64,000 bases of DNA from JBBRHQ01 sp963720735. Lineage in GTDB: Bacteria; Actinomycetota; Thermoleophilia; Solirubrobacterales; 70-9. The stretch is from contig CAVRGL010000005.1 of NCBI GenBank assembly GCA_963720735.1, forward strand, positions 186,001 through 250,000, read 5' to 3'. Shown piece by piece: positions 41,892-50,390 of the stretch (positions are counted from its first letter, which is position 1; each line of letters begins with the position of its first letter). Made by a program: the position numbers and the translations under genes. Below the pieces are notes generated by a model. The model did no database searches. It was not told the DNA's origin and saw only the letters and a list, made by a program, of their open reading frames with translations.

Positions 41892-43987
41892 GCCGCCACC
41901 TGCGACGATTGGGCCGGGCGAGCCGGCGGAAGCTCCGCCCCTCCCCGGGTCAGCCAGAGGCTGCCGTCGGCGCCGACCGCGGCGCTGAACGCCTCCGGGA
42001 CGAAGACGGTGCTGGTCGAGCTGTCGATCAGAGCCGGGCCGCCGAAGCTGTGCCCCGTGCCGAGCAGCTCGCGGGCGAAGACCGGCACATCGCGGCGCTC
42101 CCCGTCGATCCGGCAGCTGCGCGCGCCCTTCTGGGCGGCGGGCAGGCCTCTCTCCGCCGCCGAGGAGGATGCCGCCTCGCCCGAGTGGGGCTGGGGAACG
42201 CCGCCGCGCAGGTGGCATTCGAGGATCTCGACCTGGCGCGCGGGCAGCGAGTACCCGTAGAGCTCCTCGTAACGATTGTGGAAGCTGGTCTCGAGCGCCG
42301 CCCTGGCCGTCTGGTCGAGATCGCCCTCGGGAATCTCGATGGTGATCTCGTGAAACTGGCCCATGTAGCGCATCGCCAGCGAGCGCTGATATCGGATCTG
42401 CTCCGGCTCGATGCCGATCCGGCCGAATGCGGCGCGCTGCTCGTCGCGCAGCTGGGCGAAGACCGCGTTGATCTGATCGGCGCTGACCGAGAGGCGGTCC
42501 CAGACGCCGGCCCGGGTCAGCTCGCGGCCGACTTCCATGGTCAACATCCCCATCGCGCTGAGCACCGGGGCCGTCGACGGGCAGAGCACCGCGGGCATTC
42601 CCAAGCGCCTCGCGATCTCGGCCCCGTGGACACCACCCGCGCCGCCGCCGGCGACCATCAGGAAGCCGCGGATGTCAAGGCCCTTCTTGGTGCAGGCCTC
42701 GGTGACCGCGTCCGCCATCACCCCGTTGATCGTCTCGAAGATCGCCTCGGCGCCGGCTTCGGCGTCGAGGCCCAGCGGCTCGGCCACAGATGCGATCGCA
42801 GCGGACGAGCGCTCGACGTCGATCTCAAGCTGGCCGCCGAGGAAGTAATCGGGCGGCAGGTACCCGAGGAGAAGGTCGGCGTCGGTGACGGTCGGGCTGT
42901 CCGAGCGCCCGTAGGCCGCCGGCCCCGGGTCGGCGCCGGCGCTCTGCGGCCCGACACGCAGCAACCCGAGGCCGTCGATCCAGGCGATCGATCCCCCTCC
43001 GGCGCCGATCGCGCTGACGTCGACCATCTTGGTCGCCACCCGTTCCTCGCCCACCCAGGCCTCCCGGGTGGTCGGGATGCGCCCCTCGCGGATCACGCAG
43101 ATGTCGAAGCTGGTGCCCCCCATGTCGACCTCGAGGACGTCCTGGTGGCCCCCCTGGCGGCCCGCCTCCAGCGCGGCCGAAGGGGCCGCGGCGGGCCCCG
43201 AGACGAGCAGCTCCACGGCGCGCTCCTGGCACTCCTCGACCGTCTGCATCAGCGCGCCGCTCAGCATGATCAGCAGCGAGCCGGCCAACCCGGCGTCGCG
43301 TAGGCGCTGCTCCAGGTCGGAGAGGTATCTCGAGGTGGAGGGTCCGACGTAGGCGCTCACCACGGTCGTCGAGAAGCGCTCGAACTCGCCGAGCGTGGGC
43401 AGGATCTGGTGCGAGGCGACGACGTAGGTGTCGGGGCTGAGGCGGGAGACGATCTCCTTTGCCCGCAGCTCGTTCTCGGGGGTGGCGTAGGAATGCAGGA
43501 AGCAGATCGCGATCGCCTCGCAGCCCTGGGTGAGCAGTCGCCCCACCGCCTCCTCGGTCGCCTCGGCATCGAGCTGCTGCTCCACCTGCCCGGTGTAGAG
43601 GGTGCGCTCCGGCACGCCGAGGCGCAGGGCGCGCGGGACCAGCGGGTCGTAGGGAGGCTTGAACTGGTCGAACATCGAGGTCCCCAGGTTGCGGATGCCC
43701 CGCCGTATCTCGGTCACGTCGCGAAAGCCGGCCGTGGTCAGCATGCCCGTCCGCGCCCCGCCCCGGGTGATGAGGACGTTCGTGGCCAGGGTCGTGCCGT
43801 GGACGAGTCGCTCCACCCGGCCGAGGAAGTGCTCCAGCGATTCGTCCCCGGCCGCCTGCTCGAGCACGTCGAGCACTCCGCTCGGTGGGTCTGAGGGGGT
43901 CGTCGGTGTCTTGAAGAGGCGCGCGCCGTCGTCGTCCTCGACCAGGCAGTCGGTGAAGGTGCCACCGATGTCCACCGAGACCCGCAA
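41888..43987 (-). CDS. Hydantoinase/oxoprolinase subunit A
   Basis: 699 residues if TTG 43987 is used; TTG 44044 gives 718 but places the regulatory site inside the gene. Sugar-kinase/acetone-carboxylase-like ATPase: VSVDIGGTFTD at the start, DMGGTSFDIC, GAGGGSIAWIDGLG and VAGGGAGGVHG. ATP-dependent opening of lactam or hydantoin rings together with HyuB. First gene of the minus-strand operon; divergent from an SDR gene. Confidence 0.9.
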   Translation of the reverse strand: MRVSVDIGGTFTDCLVEDDDGARLFKTPTTPSDPPSGVLDVLEQAAGDESLEHFLGRVERLVHGTTLATNVLITRGGARTGMLTTAGFRDVTEIRRGIRNLGTSMFDQFKPPYDPLVPRALRLGVPERTLYTGQVEQQLDAEATEEAVGRLLTQGCEAIAICFLHSYATPENELRAKEIVSRLSPDTYVVASHQILPTLGEFERFSTTVVSAYVGPSTSRYLSDLEQRLRDAGLAGSLLIMLSGALMQTVEECQERAVELLVSGPAAAPSAALEAGRQGGHQDVLEVDMGGTSFDICVIREGRIPTTREAWVGEERVATKMVDVSAIGAGGGSIAWIDGLGLLRVGPQSAGADPGPAAYGRSDSPTVTDADLLLGYLPPDYFLGGQLEIDVERSSAAIASVAEPLGLDAEAGAEAIFETINGVMADAVTEACTKKGLDIRGFLMVAGGGAGGVHGAEIARRLGMPAVLCPSTAPVLSAMGMLTMEVGRELTRAGVWDRLSVSADQINAVFAQLRDEQRAAFGRIGIEPEQIRYQRSLAMRYMGQFHEITIEIPEGDLDQTARAALETSFHNRYEELYGYSLPARQVEILECHLRGGVPQPHSGEAASSSAAERGLPAAQKGARSCRIDGERRDVPVFARELLGTGHSFGGPALIDSSTSTVFVPEAFSAAVGADGSLWLTRGGAELPPARPAQSSQVAA

Positions 43988-44029
43988 CGGAGCTAATCCG
44001 CCCCGATCGCAGGGCTCCCGGAGACCTGC

Positions 44030-44040
44030 GAATATACCTG
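44030..44040. promoter_or_regulatory. GAATATACCTG, near-match to recurring operator half-site
   Basis: AATATACCTG at 44031-44040 differs by one base from the TATATCTG form seen at 33783. It lies between the divergent HyuA and SDR starts. Six bases downstream is GTTCAACTT (44047), also seen at 35941 before the flavoprotein gene. Confidence 0.35.
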
Positions 44041-44084
44041 ACAAGTGTTCAACTTTCTCGCGACCCTAGCAGCTTCCCGGGGCG

Positions 44085-44921
44085 ATGAATAGGCCCTCGG
44101 GAAGGCCCTCGGAGGAGTTGGCCTCGCTCCGCGACAAGGTCGCCGTGGTGACCGGCGGCGGGCAGGGGATCGGACGCCGGGTCGCCCAACGCTTCGCCGC
44201 CGCGGGGGCGCGCGTCCTGATCGGTGACCTCGACGAGGAGCGGGCGGCGAGCGCGGCGAGGGAGCTGAGCGACGAGGTCGAAGCCGAGGTGATCGGCCGG
44301 GGCGTCGACGTCAGCGCCGAGGACTCGGTCACCTCACTCGCGCAGGACGCCTCCGAGCGCCACGGGAGCCTGGACATCTGGGCCAACTTCGCCGCCACCG
44401 GCTACCCCACCGAGACAGCGGACTTCTTCGATGCCGCCGAGTATCCGCTGGAGACGTGGAACCGGGTGCTCTCGGTCAACCTCACGGGCTCGTTCCTGTG
44501 CTCGCGTGCCGCCGCGCGGGAGATGATCAGGGGAGGCCGCGGCGGGGTGATCCTCAACACCAGCACGACCGTCGTCGACCGCTATCCGGGCCACCCGGGA
44601 ATGCTCGCCTACGCCGCCTCCAAGGGCGGCATCGAGCAGCTCACCATGGTCCTCGCGGCTGAGCTCGGCCCCCACGGCATCAGGGTGGTGGCCCTGAAGC
44701 CGACCGTGGTCGAGACCGAGGGGATGAGCGAGCACATGGAGGCGGTCGCCGAGCTGATCGGCGGCGAGGAGCCGTGGGCCGAGCTGAAGGCGATGATGCC
44801 CCTGCGGCGTTTCGGGGTCCCCGACGACATCGCCCGGGTCGCCGAGTTCGCCGTCTCGGATCTGGCCTCGTTCATGACCGGGTGCGTGATCCCAGTAGAC
44901 GGCGGCGAGTCGGTCATCTGA
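44085..44921 (+). CDS. Short-chain dehydrogenase/reductase
   Basis: 278 residues, canonical SDR: TGGGQGIG cofactor loop, catalytic Y and K in YAASKGG, Ser in STTVVD. Suggested partner of the Rieske oxygenase as a cis-dihydrodiol or alcohol dehydrogenase (inference). Last clear member of the catabolic block. Followed after 19 bases by the F420-type gene. Confidence 0.92.
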   Translation: MNRPSGRPSEELASLRDKVAVVTGGGQGIGRRVAQRFAAAGARVLIGDLDEERAASAARELSDEVEAEVIGRGVDVSAEDSVTSLAQDASERHGSLDIWANFAATGYPTETADFFDAAEYPLETWNRVLSVNLTGSFLCSRAAAREMIRGGRGGVILNTSTTVVDRYPGHPGMLAYAASKGGIEQLTMVLAAELGPHGIRVVALKPTVVETEGMSEHMEAVAELIGGEEPWAELKAMMPLRRFGVPDDIARVAEFAVSDLASFMTGCVIPVDGGESVI

Positions 44922-44940
44922 GTGCAATAGACCACAGAGC

Positions 44941-45339
44941 ATGGCCCAGCTGAACGATCCCAACGTCGAGGAGCTCCTCTCAGGCCCGAACTACGCCGTG
45001 ATCACCACCGTCAACGAGGACGGCTCGCTGCACAGCTGCATCGTCTGGGTCGGCCGGGAGGGCCCCGCGATCACCCTGAACAGCAACACCGACCGGATCT
45101 GGCCCCGCAACCTGGCCAGGGACCCGCGCGCGACGGTCCTGATCTTCGCCGGCTCCGATCCGTACCACTACGTCGAGATCCGCGGCACGGCCCAGAGCTC
45201 GATCGAAGGCGCCGGGCCGCACATCGACGAGCTGGCGAAGAAGTACATCGGCGAGGACACCTACCCCTACCTCCAGCCCGGCGAGCAGCGGGTCAAGATC
45301 CTCCTTCACCCCGACCGGATCCGCCTCTACCGGCAGTAG
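44941..45339 (+). CDS. PNPOx-like F420/flavin-binding protein
   Basis: 132 residues, split-barrel fold (NYAVITTVNEDGSLHSCIVWV, RNLARDPRATVLIF, YVEIRGTAQ). Group B F420-dependent oxidoreductase type. Could reduce a pathway intermediate or supply reduced cofactor; alternatively a stand-alone detoxifying reductase. Downstream of the SDR, with its own start 19 bases after the stop. Confidence 0.82.
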   Translation: MAQLNDPNVEELLSGPNYAVITTVNEDGSLHSCIVWVGREGPAITLNSNTDRIWPRNLARDPRATVLIFAGSDPYHYVEIRGTAQSSIEGAGPHIDELAKKYIGEDTYPYLQPGEQRVKILLHPDRIRLYRQ

Positions 45340-45350
45340 CGGCGCCGGGC

Positions 45351-45734
45351 TCAGTCGACTGCGGCGATTCGGGAGCGGTCGGAGCGGCAGGTGATCCCCA
45401 GCGCGGCGCTTCCGTAGCGCCGGGTGCGCGAGTAATACGCGCCCGAGGAGAGCTTCTGGACCTTCACCTTCCAGGCGCCGTTGTCCTCGCTGCGGTCGAC
45501 GCCGATCAGCTTGTCGGGACCGCTGCGGATCCGGTACAGCCTCACCTTGCGGTGGGCGACGCAGAAGGCGTTCCGGGAGTGGATCTTTCCGTGGAAGGCC
45601 GGGAACTTCTTGCTCATGTAGAGGTGGGTGTTGAAGGTCATGCCGGCACCCGAAGACGGCGCCAGGGCGCCGAGCAGGGCGAGGGGAAAGAGGGCTGCGG
45701 CGAGGCGGAAGCGACGATTCCATCGCGCGGTCAT
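45351..45734 (-). CDS. Secreted small protein, unknown
   Basis: 127 residues with a signal peptide (RWNRRFRLAAALFPLALLGALAP region, cleavage near 30). Mature part is basic with two Cys (AFCVAHRK, ITCRSDRS) that could pair, and several Tyr/Arg. No family recognised. Confidence 0.65.
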   Translation of the reverse strand: MTARWNRRFRLAAALFPLALLGALAPSSGAGMTFNTHLYMSKKFPAFHGKIHSRNAFCVAHRKVRLYRIRSGPDKLIGVDRSEDNGAWKVKVQKLSSGAYYSRTRRYGSAALGITCRSDRSRIAAVD

Positions 45735-45805
45735 GGTGGGCCTCCAATCGAAGTTCTCGCCGCGACTCTAGGACGATGCGCAGGCGCCTGCGTACCCTTG
45801 GACGC

Positions 45806-46237
45806 ATGGACGATCTCTATCGCGACCAGATCCTCGAGCACTACAAGCGGCCGCACAACTTCGGCCGGCTCGACGATCCCGACCTCTCCTTCGAGGACAC
45901 CAACCCATTCTGCGGCGACGAGCAGCATGTGACGATCCGCCTCGACGAGGACGGCAGGGTGGCCGAGGTCGCATTCGACGGCAAGGGCTGCGCGATCTCG
46001 ACCGCGGCGACCTCGCTGCTCACCGACGAGCTCGGCGGGATGAGCCGGGAGGAGATCCTGCGCCTGCCGAAGCAGTTCGTCCTCGACCTGCTCGGGATCG
46101 AGATCTCCGCGACCCGGATGAAGTGCGCCCTGCTCGGCCTCAAGGTGCTGAAGAGCGCAAGCCTCGGCGAGCCGGCCGACTGGGAGGACGAGGGCGAGCC
46201 CGGAGATCCGGTCGAGGCCGAGCTGGACCTCTCCTAG
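45806..46237 (+). CDS. sufU: Iron-sulfur scaffold / sulfur acceptor SufU
   Basis: 143 residues from ATG 45806. Three conserved Cys: CGDE (NPFCGD, usually NPTCGD), GKGCAIS and MKCALLGLK. The ~20-residue insertion before the last Cys is characteristic of SufU rather than IscU. Accepts sulfur from SufS (15940). Its TAG stop shares the palindrome CTAG with the convergent kinase stop. Confidence 0.92.
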   Translation: MDDLYRDQILEHYKRPHNFGRLDDPDLSFEDTNPFCGDEQHVTIRLDEDGRVAEVAFDGKGCAISTAATSLLTDELGGMSREEILRLPKQFVLDLLGIEISATRMKCALLGLKVLKSASLGEPADWEDEGEPGDPVEAELDLS

Positions 46238-47685
46238 CCCGGCTCGAATCCGGGCAGCGTGAAGGCGACCCTGGCCCCTCCCAGGGGCGACTCCGTGGCG
46301 GCGATCTCACCTCCGTGCGCCTCGACGATCGCCCTCGCGATCGCCAGCCCGAGGCCGCTGCCGCCGGTGCGGCGGGAGCGCGAGGTGTCGGCCCGGTGGA
46401 ATCGGTCGAAGACCCGCTCGCGCTCGGCGGCGGGGATGCCCGGGCCGTCGTCGTCGACGGCGACCTCGAGATCCGAGCCGAGGACCCGGGCGCTGACGAT
46501 CACCCGGCCTCCGGCTCCCGCATGCTCGACCGCATTTCCGGTCAGGTTGCGGATCACCTGGGCGATCCGGTCGGGGTCGGCCGTGATTCGTCCCGGCGGC
46601 GCCGGGGCGAGCTCGATCGAGGGCCCGGCGTCCGGCTCGGCCGCCTCGACCAGCTCCTCGAGCAACGGCCCGAGCTCCACCGACTCGCGTCTCAGCCCAC
46701 CCTCCTCGTCGATCCGGGCCAGGGTCAGAAGGTCGTCGACGAGGCGATCCATGCGCTCGACCTCACGGCTGACCGCGAGCTCGGTCTCGCGAACCCGCTC
46801 CGGCGATGGATCGGGCTCTCGCGCCAGGACCTCGAGCTGACCCCGGATCGCGGTCAGGGGCGTTCGCAGCTCGTGCGAGGCGTCGGAGACGAAGCCTCGC
46901 TGGCGGGCGAAGGCATCCTCCAGCCGGTCGAGCATGTGGTCGAAGGACTCCGCCAGACGGCGGACCTCGTCCCTGGGCCCCTCTGCCCCCACCCGCTGGT
47001 CGAGCTCGCCCGCATCCACGTCCGCGGCGATCCGCGCCATCCGCCGCAGCGGCGCCGCGGTTCGGGCGGCGACCAGGTACCCGGCGAGCAGCGCGGCGGC
47101 CAGGGTGAGCGCGCCGGCGAGGAGGAAGATCCGGGAGACCTCCGCCTGGGCCCGCTCGACTGACTCCAGCGGCTCCCCGGCCCGGATCACCGCGAGCGGC
47201 CCGCCGCTCGGGCCGGACATTCGCGTCGTCAGCACCCTCACCTTCCCCGCATCGACGAACTCGATGTCCGAGTATCCGCTCGGCGCAGTGAGCAGCGCGG
47301 CCGCCTGCCTCCGCTCTTCCTCGGCGGCGCCCGCCGGCTCGCCGGCCTCCGACCCGCCACGCAGCAGCTCCGGTTGGTTGGTGACCGATCCGGCCCCCGG
47401 GACGGTGATCACGAGCAGGCTCGTGGTGGCGCCGAACGTCTGGGCGCTGACGAAGGAGCGGGCGGCGGCCCCGACCGCCGCGGGCCGGGGCGGAACCGCG
47501 GCGAGCCTCGTCTCGACGGCGGCCGTCTGGGCCTCGAGGTCTCGGTCGATCCGCGAACGCAACTCCGAGCCGGTGGCGCGGTAGACGGCGACGAAGGTCA
47601 CCGCCAGGGCGACGATAACGATCGCCGCGATCGAGACGGCGAGGCGGCCGCGGAGGCCGAAGCGCGGCTGCCTCGAGCGGCTCAA
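46234..47685 (-). CDS. OmpR-type sensor histidine kinase
   Basis: 483 residues. Membrane helices at ~12-34 and ~185-207 around a ~150-residue external sensor domain, HAMP domain, phospho-His in SDASHELRTPL, and HATPase (NLTGNAVEHAG, DDGPGIP, GSGLGLAIARAI). Coupled to the response regulator upstream by ATGA. External domain signal unknown. Confidence 0.93.
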   Translation of the reverse strand: MSRSRQPRFGLRGRLAVSIAAIVIVALAVTFVAVYRATGSELRSRIDRDLEAQTAAVETRLAAVPPRPAAVGAAARSFVSAQTFGATTSLLVITVPGAGSVTNQPELLRGGSEAGEPAGAAEEERRQAAALLTAPSGYSDIEFVDAGKVRVLTTRMSGPSGGPLAVIRAGEPLESVERAQAEVSRIFLLAGALTLAAALLAGYLVAARTAAPLRRMARIAADVDAGELDQRVGAEGPRDEVRRLAESFDHMLDRLEDAFARQRGFVSDASHELRTPLTAIRGQLEVLAREPDPSPERVRETELAVSREVERMDRLVDDLLTLARIDEEGGLRRESVELGPLLEELVEAAEPDAGPSIELAPAPPGRITADPDRIAQVIRNLTGNAVEHAGAGGRVIVSARVLGSDLEVAVDDDGPGIPAAERERVFDRFHRADTSRSRRTGGSGLGLAIARAIVEAHGGEIAATESPLGGARVAFTLPGFEPG

Positions 47686-48350
47686 GGCACGGTGAGCCGG
47701 TAGCCGACCGAGCGGATCGTCTCGATCGGCGGCTTCTCGCCGCCGACCGTGAGGCGGCGCCGCAGGTAGCCGATATAGACGGAGACGACGTTGGTCCCCG
47801 GGTCGTGGTCGTAGCCCCAGACAGCGGCGAGGATGCGCTGACGAGAGACGATCTCGCCGGGATGGCGCATCAGCAGCGCGAGCAGCTCGGCCTCCCTGGC
47901 CGAAAGGCGGATCGCCTCCCCCGAGCGCCGTGCGGTGCGCCGGATCTGGTCGAGCTCGATCCCGGCCGCCCTCAGCACCGTGGACTCCGGCCTCGGCGTG
48001 CGCAGGTGGGCCCGCACGCGTGCCTCCAGCTCCTCGAAGGAGAAGGGCTTGGTCAGGTAGTCGGTGGCGCCGCGGTCGAGTCCCTCGACCCGGTCCTCGA
48101 CCTGCGTACGAGCGGTGAGGAGGATCACCGGCAGCGCCGGGTCGGCACCGCGAATCGCCGCGAGCACGTCGAGGCCGTCACGGCCCGGGAGCATCCGGTC
48201 GAGGATCACCAGATCGCATCCCGCCTCGAGTGCGAGCCGCTGGCCCTCGACTCCGTCGGCGGCCACTCGGACCTCGTATCCGTCGGCCTCGAGACCGCGA
48301 CGAATGAAGTCCGCGATCGCGGACTCGTCCTCGACGATCAGGATCCGCAC
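47682..48350 (-). CDS. OmpR/PhoB-type response regulator
   Basis: 222 residues from GTG 48350. Receiver with D51 (VILDRMLPG), DES near the start and the Lys of TKPFSFEE; C-terminal winged helix (SAREAELLALLMRHPGEIVSR, VVSVYIGYLRRRL). Partner of the kinase it overlaps. Possible autoregulation from the 110-base divergent gap upstream. Confidence 0.94.
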   Translation of the reverse strand: MRILIVEDESAIADFIRRGLEADGYEVRVAADGVEGQRLALEAGCDLVILDRMLPGRDGLDVLAAIRGADPALPVILLTARTQVEDRVEGLDRGATDYLTKPFSFEELEARVRAHLRTPRPESTVLRAAGIELDQIRRTARRSGEAIRLSAREAELLALLMRHPGEIVSRQRILAAVWGYDHDPGTNVVSVYIGYLRRRLTVGGEKPPIETIRSVGYRLTVP

Positions 48351-48460
48351 CCGGCCGATGCTAGACAGAGAGCCCGCGGGACGCGGGTGGCGCCGCAAAG
48401 CTAAGAGGAATCTCACCGGATCCTTAGGGCCCGCTTCGGCTTCCGCGCGATCTTCTCCGG

Positions 48461-48862
48461 ATGGAACCGGCAAGGCTCGATCAGCGGCGGCATGCCGCGA
48501 TGCGCAAGCTCCAGCGCGCCCGTGCCCGTGCCGCACGGGCGCGGGCACGGGCGATCGCCCTCCCGATAGCGCTCTTCGGAGTCCTCTGGCTGGCGGTCTT
48601 CGCCCAGATGGCGACCGGGAATGACCCGGCGCTGGGTGGGAGCAAGGCCGCGGGCAGCACGCCGCAGTCCGACTCGAAGAAGACGGCAAGCCACGTCAGG
48701 AGATCCGCGCCGCCCCGCCAGACACCTCCTGCCACGCAGCTCGCCTACGACCCTGCCACGGGGACGATCGTCGAGGTCCCCGCGCCCCAGGGCCAAGGTG
48801 CTGCGGCGCCCGCGCCGGCCCCCGCGCCCCCGCCGGCTCCCGTCACCACCTCGCAATCGTGA
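48461..48862 (+). CDS. Ala/Pro-rich membrane-anchored protein, unknown
   Basis: 133 residues. A basic Arg/Ala repeat (RARARAARARARA, ~20-32), one membrane helix (LPIALFGVLWLAVFAQ) and a Ser/Pro/Ala-rich outer tail. ATG 48494 is an alternative start. Its stop overlaps the ApbE start, and the DNA of the Arg/Ala run is itself a strong imperfect hairpin. The tail lacks a clear flavinylation motif, so it may be only an anchored partner. Confidence 0.55.
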   Translation: MEPARLDQRRHAAMRKLQRARARAARARARAIALPIALFGVLWLAVFAQMATGNDPALGGSKAAGSTPQSDSKKTASHVRRSAPPRQTPPATQLAYDPATGTIVEVPAPQGQGAAAPAPAPAPPPAPVTTSQS

Positions 48863-49815
48863 GCGGCGGCGAGCCGGGCGACAGCTTCCGCTGTTTCGGC
48901 GGAACCGCGACGGTGATCGTCGGCGGCGGCGAGGATCCCGAGGCAGCGATCGCGCTCGCCCGCAGCCGGCTGCTCGACGCGCACATGCGGCTGTCGCGGT
49001 TCCTCCCGGACAGCGAACTGACGAAGCTCAACTGCGATCCAGCACCGACCGTCCCGGCGAGCCCGCTGATGCGCCGCCTGGTAGCCGCCGCCGCGGAAGC
49101 CGGGCTGCGAAGCGGCGGCCTGGTCGACGCCACCCTGCTCGGCCCGATCGAGGAGGCGGGATACTGCTTCTCGCTCGAGAAGGCCACCGGCTCGATCCCT
49201 CTGCGCGAGGCGCTGGCCCAGGCCCCGGGGCGGCACCCGGCGACGGCAAGCTCCGCCGGGAGCTGGCGCCGGTTGCACATCGACGACGCTGCCGGCACGG
49301 TCTCAAGGCCGCCCGGTCTGCGCCTCGACAGCGGCGGAATCGCCAAGGGTCTGCTGGCCGACCTGGTCGCCGCGGGGTTGCGGGACTACCCCCAGTTCGT
49401 CGTCGATTGCTGTGGCGACATGCGCATCGGCGGCGCCGCGGGAGCCCCCCGAAACGTGCGCGTCGACGGGCCGTTCGGCGAGGGGACGATCTGCGAGCTC
49501 GAGATCGCCTCGGGCGGCGTCGCCACCAGCGGCATCGGGCGAAGGGCCTGGCGCAACCCCGATGGCAGCATTGGCCACCATCTGCTCGACCCCGGCAGCG
49601 GCAGGCCCGCCTTCACCGGGTTGGCCCAGGTCACCGCCCTGGCGCCAACCGCGAAGCTGGCGGAAGTGCTTGCCAAGACGGCCCTGCTCTCAGGCCCCGG
49701 GAAGGCCTGGGCTCAGCTCCCCTTCGGCGGGGTCATCGTCGATGACGAGGGCGTCGTCGAGCGGCTCCCCCCGAGGGTCGCCCGGCTCGGGGCCGTGGTG
49801 GAGGCGGTTGCGTGA
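48859..49815 (+). CDS. apbE: ApbE-type FAD:protein FMN transferase
   Basis: 318 residues. ApbE fold with DSGGIAKGLLAD, CGDMRIGG and a late TALAPTAKLAEVLAKTA motif that holds the metal/FAD. Attaches FMN covalently to Ser/Thr of a partner. No lipobox or signal peptide is evident, so it may act in the cytoplasm or be tethered by neighbours. Between the membrane-anchored protein and a ferric-reductase-like gene. Confidence 0.9.
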   Translation: MSGGEPGDSFRCFGGTATVIVGGGEDPEAAIALARSRLLDAHMRLSRFLPDSELTKLNCDPAPTVPASPLMRRLVAAAAEAGLRSGGLVDATLLGPIEEAGYCFSLEKATGSIPLREALAQAPGRHPATASSAGSWRRLHIDDAAGTVSRPPGLRLDSGGIAKGLLADLVAAGLRDYPQFVVDCCGDMRIGGAAGAPRNVRVDGPFGEGTICELEIASGGVATSGIGRRAWRNPDGSIGHHLLDPGSGRPAFTGLAQVTALAPTAKLAEVLAKTALLSGPGKAWAQLPFGGVIVDDEGVVERLPPRVARLGAVVEAVA

Positions 49816-50384
49816 TCGTCGAGCACCATCTCTTTTGGATCACCAGCAGGGCGGCCGGCACCGCCGCCCTGATCAGCGCCAGCGTCGCCGTCGCGGTCGG
49901 GCTGTTGATGTCCCGGCCCGGAGTCGACCGTTTCCCCCTGCGGGCGGCGCATGAGACGCTCTCGCTCGCGACCCTCGGGCTGGTCGGGTTGCATGGCATC
50001 ACCCTGCTCGGGGACTCCTACCTCAACCCCGGGCTTGCCGGGATCACGCTTCCCTTCGCGATGCCCTACAGGCCGCTTTGGACCGCGCTCGGGATCATCG
50101 CCGCCTACGGGCTCGGCGGGCTCGGCCTCTCCTACTATCTGCGCGCCAGGATCGGGCCCGCCCGCTGGAAACGGCTCCACCGCTTCACCGCGCTGTTCTG
50201 GATCCTCGGCATCGCCCACTCGATCGGGGCCGGGACCGACGCGGGCCAGATCTGGTTCCTGGTCGCGATCGGCTGCGCGGTGATCCCGGCCGCCGTGCTG
50301 CTCGCCGGCACCCTGGCCCGCCGCGCCCGCCCGGCAATCGAAGCGTCCCGCGCTTCGCCCCCACCTGCCCGTCAGAGCACCTAG
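49812..50384 (+). CDS. Ferric-reductase-like membrane protein
   Basis: 190 residues with about five membrane helices and paired His (RAAHETLSL ... GLHGIT and RLHRFTALFWILGIAHSIG), consistent with heme-binding ferric reductase transmembrane domains. Has no flavin domain of its own; ApbE flavinylates an unseen partner, possibly for extracytoplasmic electron transfer (inference). Coupled to apbE by GTGA. Confidence 0.78.
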   Translation: MIVEHHLFWITSRAAGTAALISASVAVAVGLLMSRPGVDRFPLRAAHETLSLATLGLVGLHGITLLGDSYLNPGLAGITLPFAMPYRPLWTALGIIAAYGLGGLGLSYYLRARIGPARWKRLHRFTALFWILGIAHSIGAGTDAGQIWFLVAIGCAVIPAAVLLAGTLARRARPAIEASRASPPPARQST

Positions 50385-50390
50385 CTCGGC

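Noticed and set aside
40032..42260. Long plus-strand frame opposite hyuB
   Set aside because: Antisense shadow; hyuB signature motifs are on the minus strand.
47764..47776. GATATA inside the OmpR-type regulator gene as another operator
   Set aside because: It lies in coding sequence without a paired half and away from a promoter.
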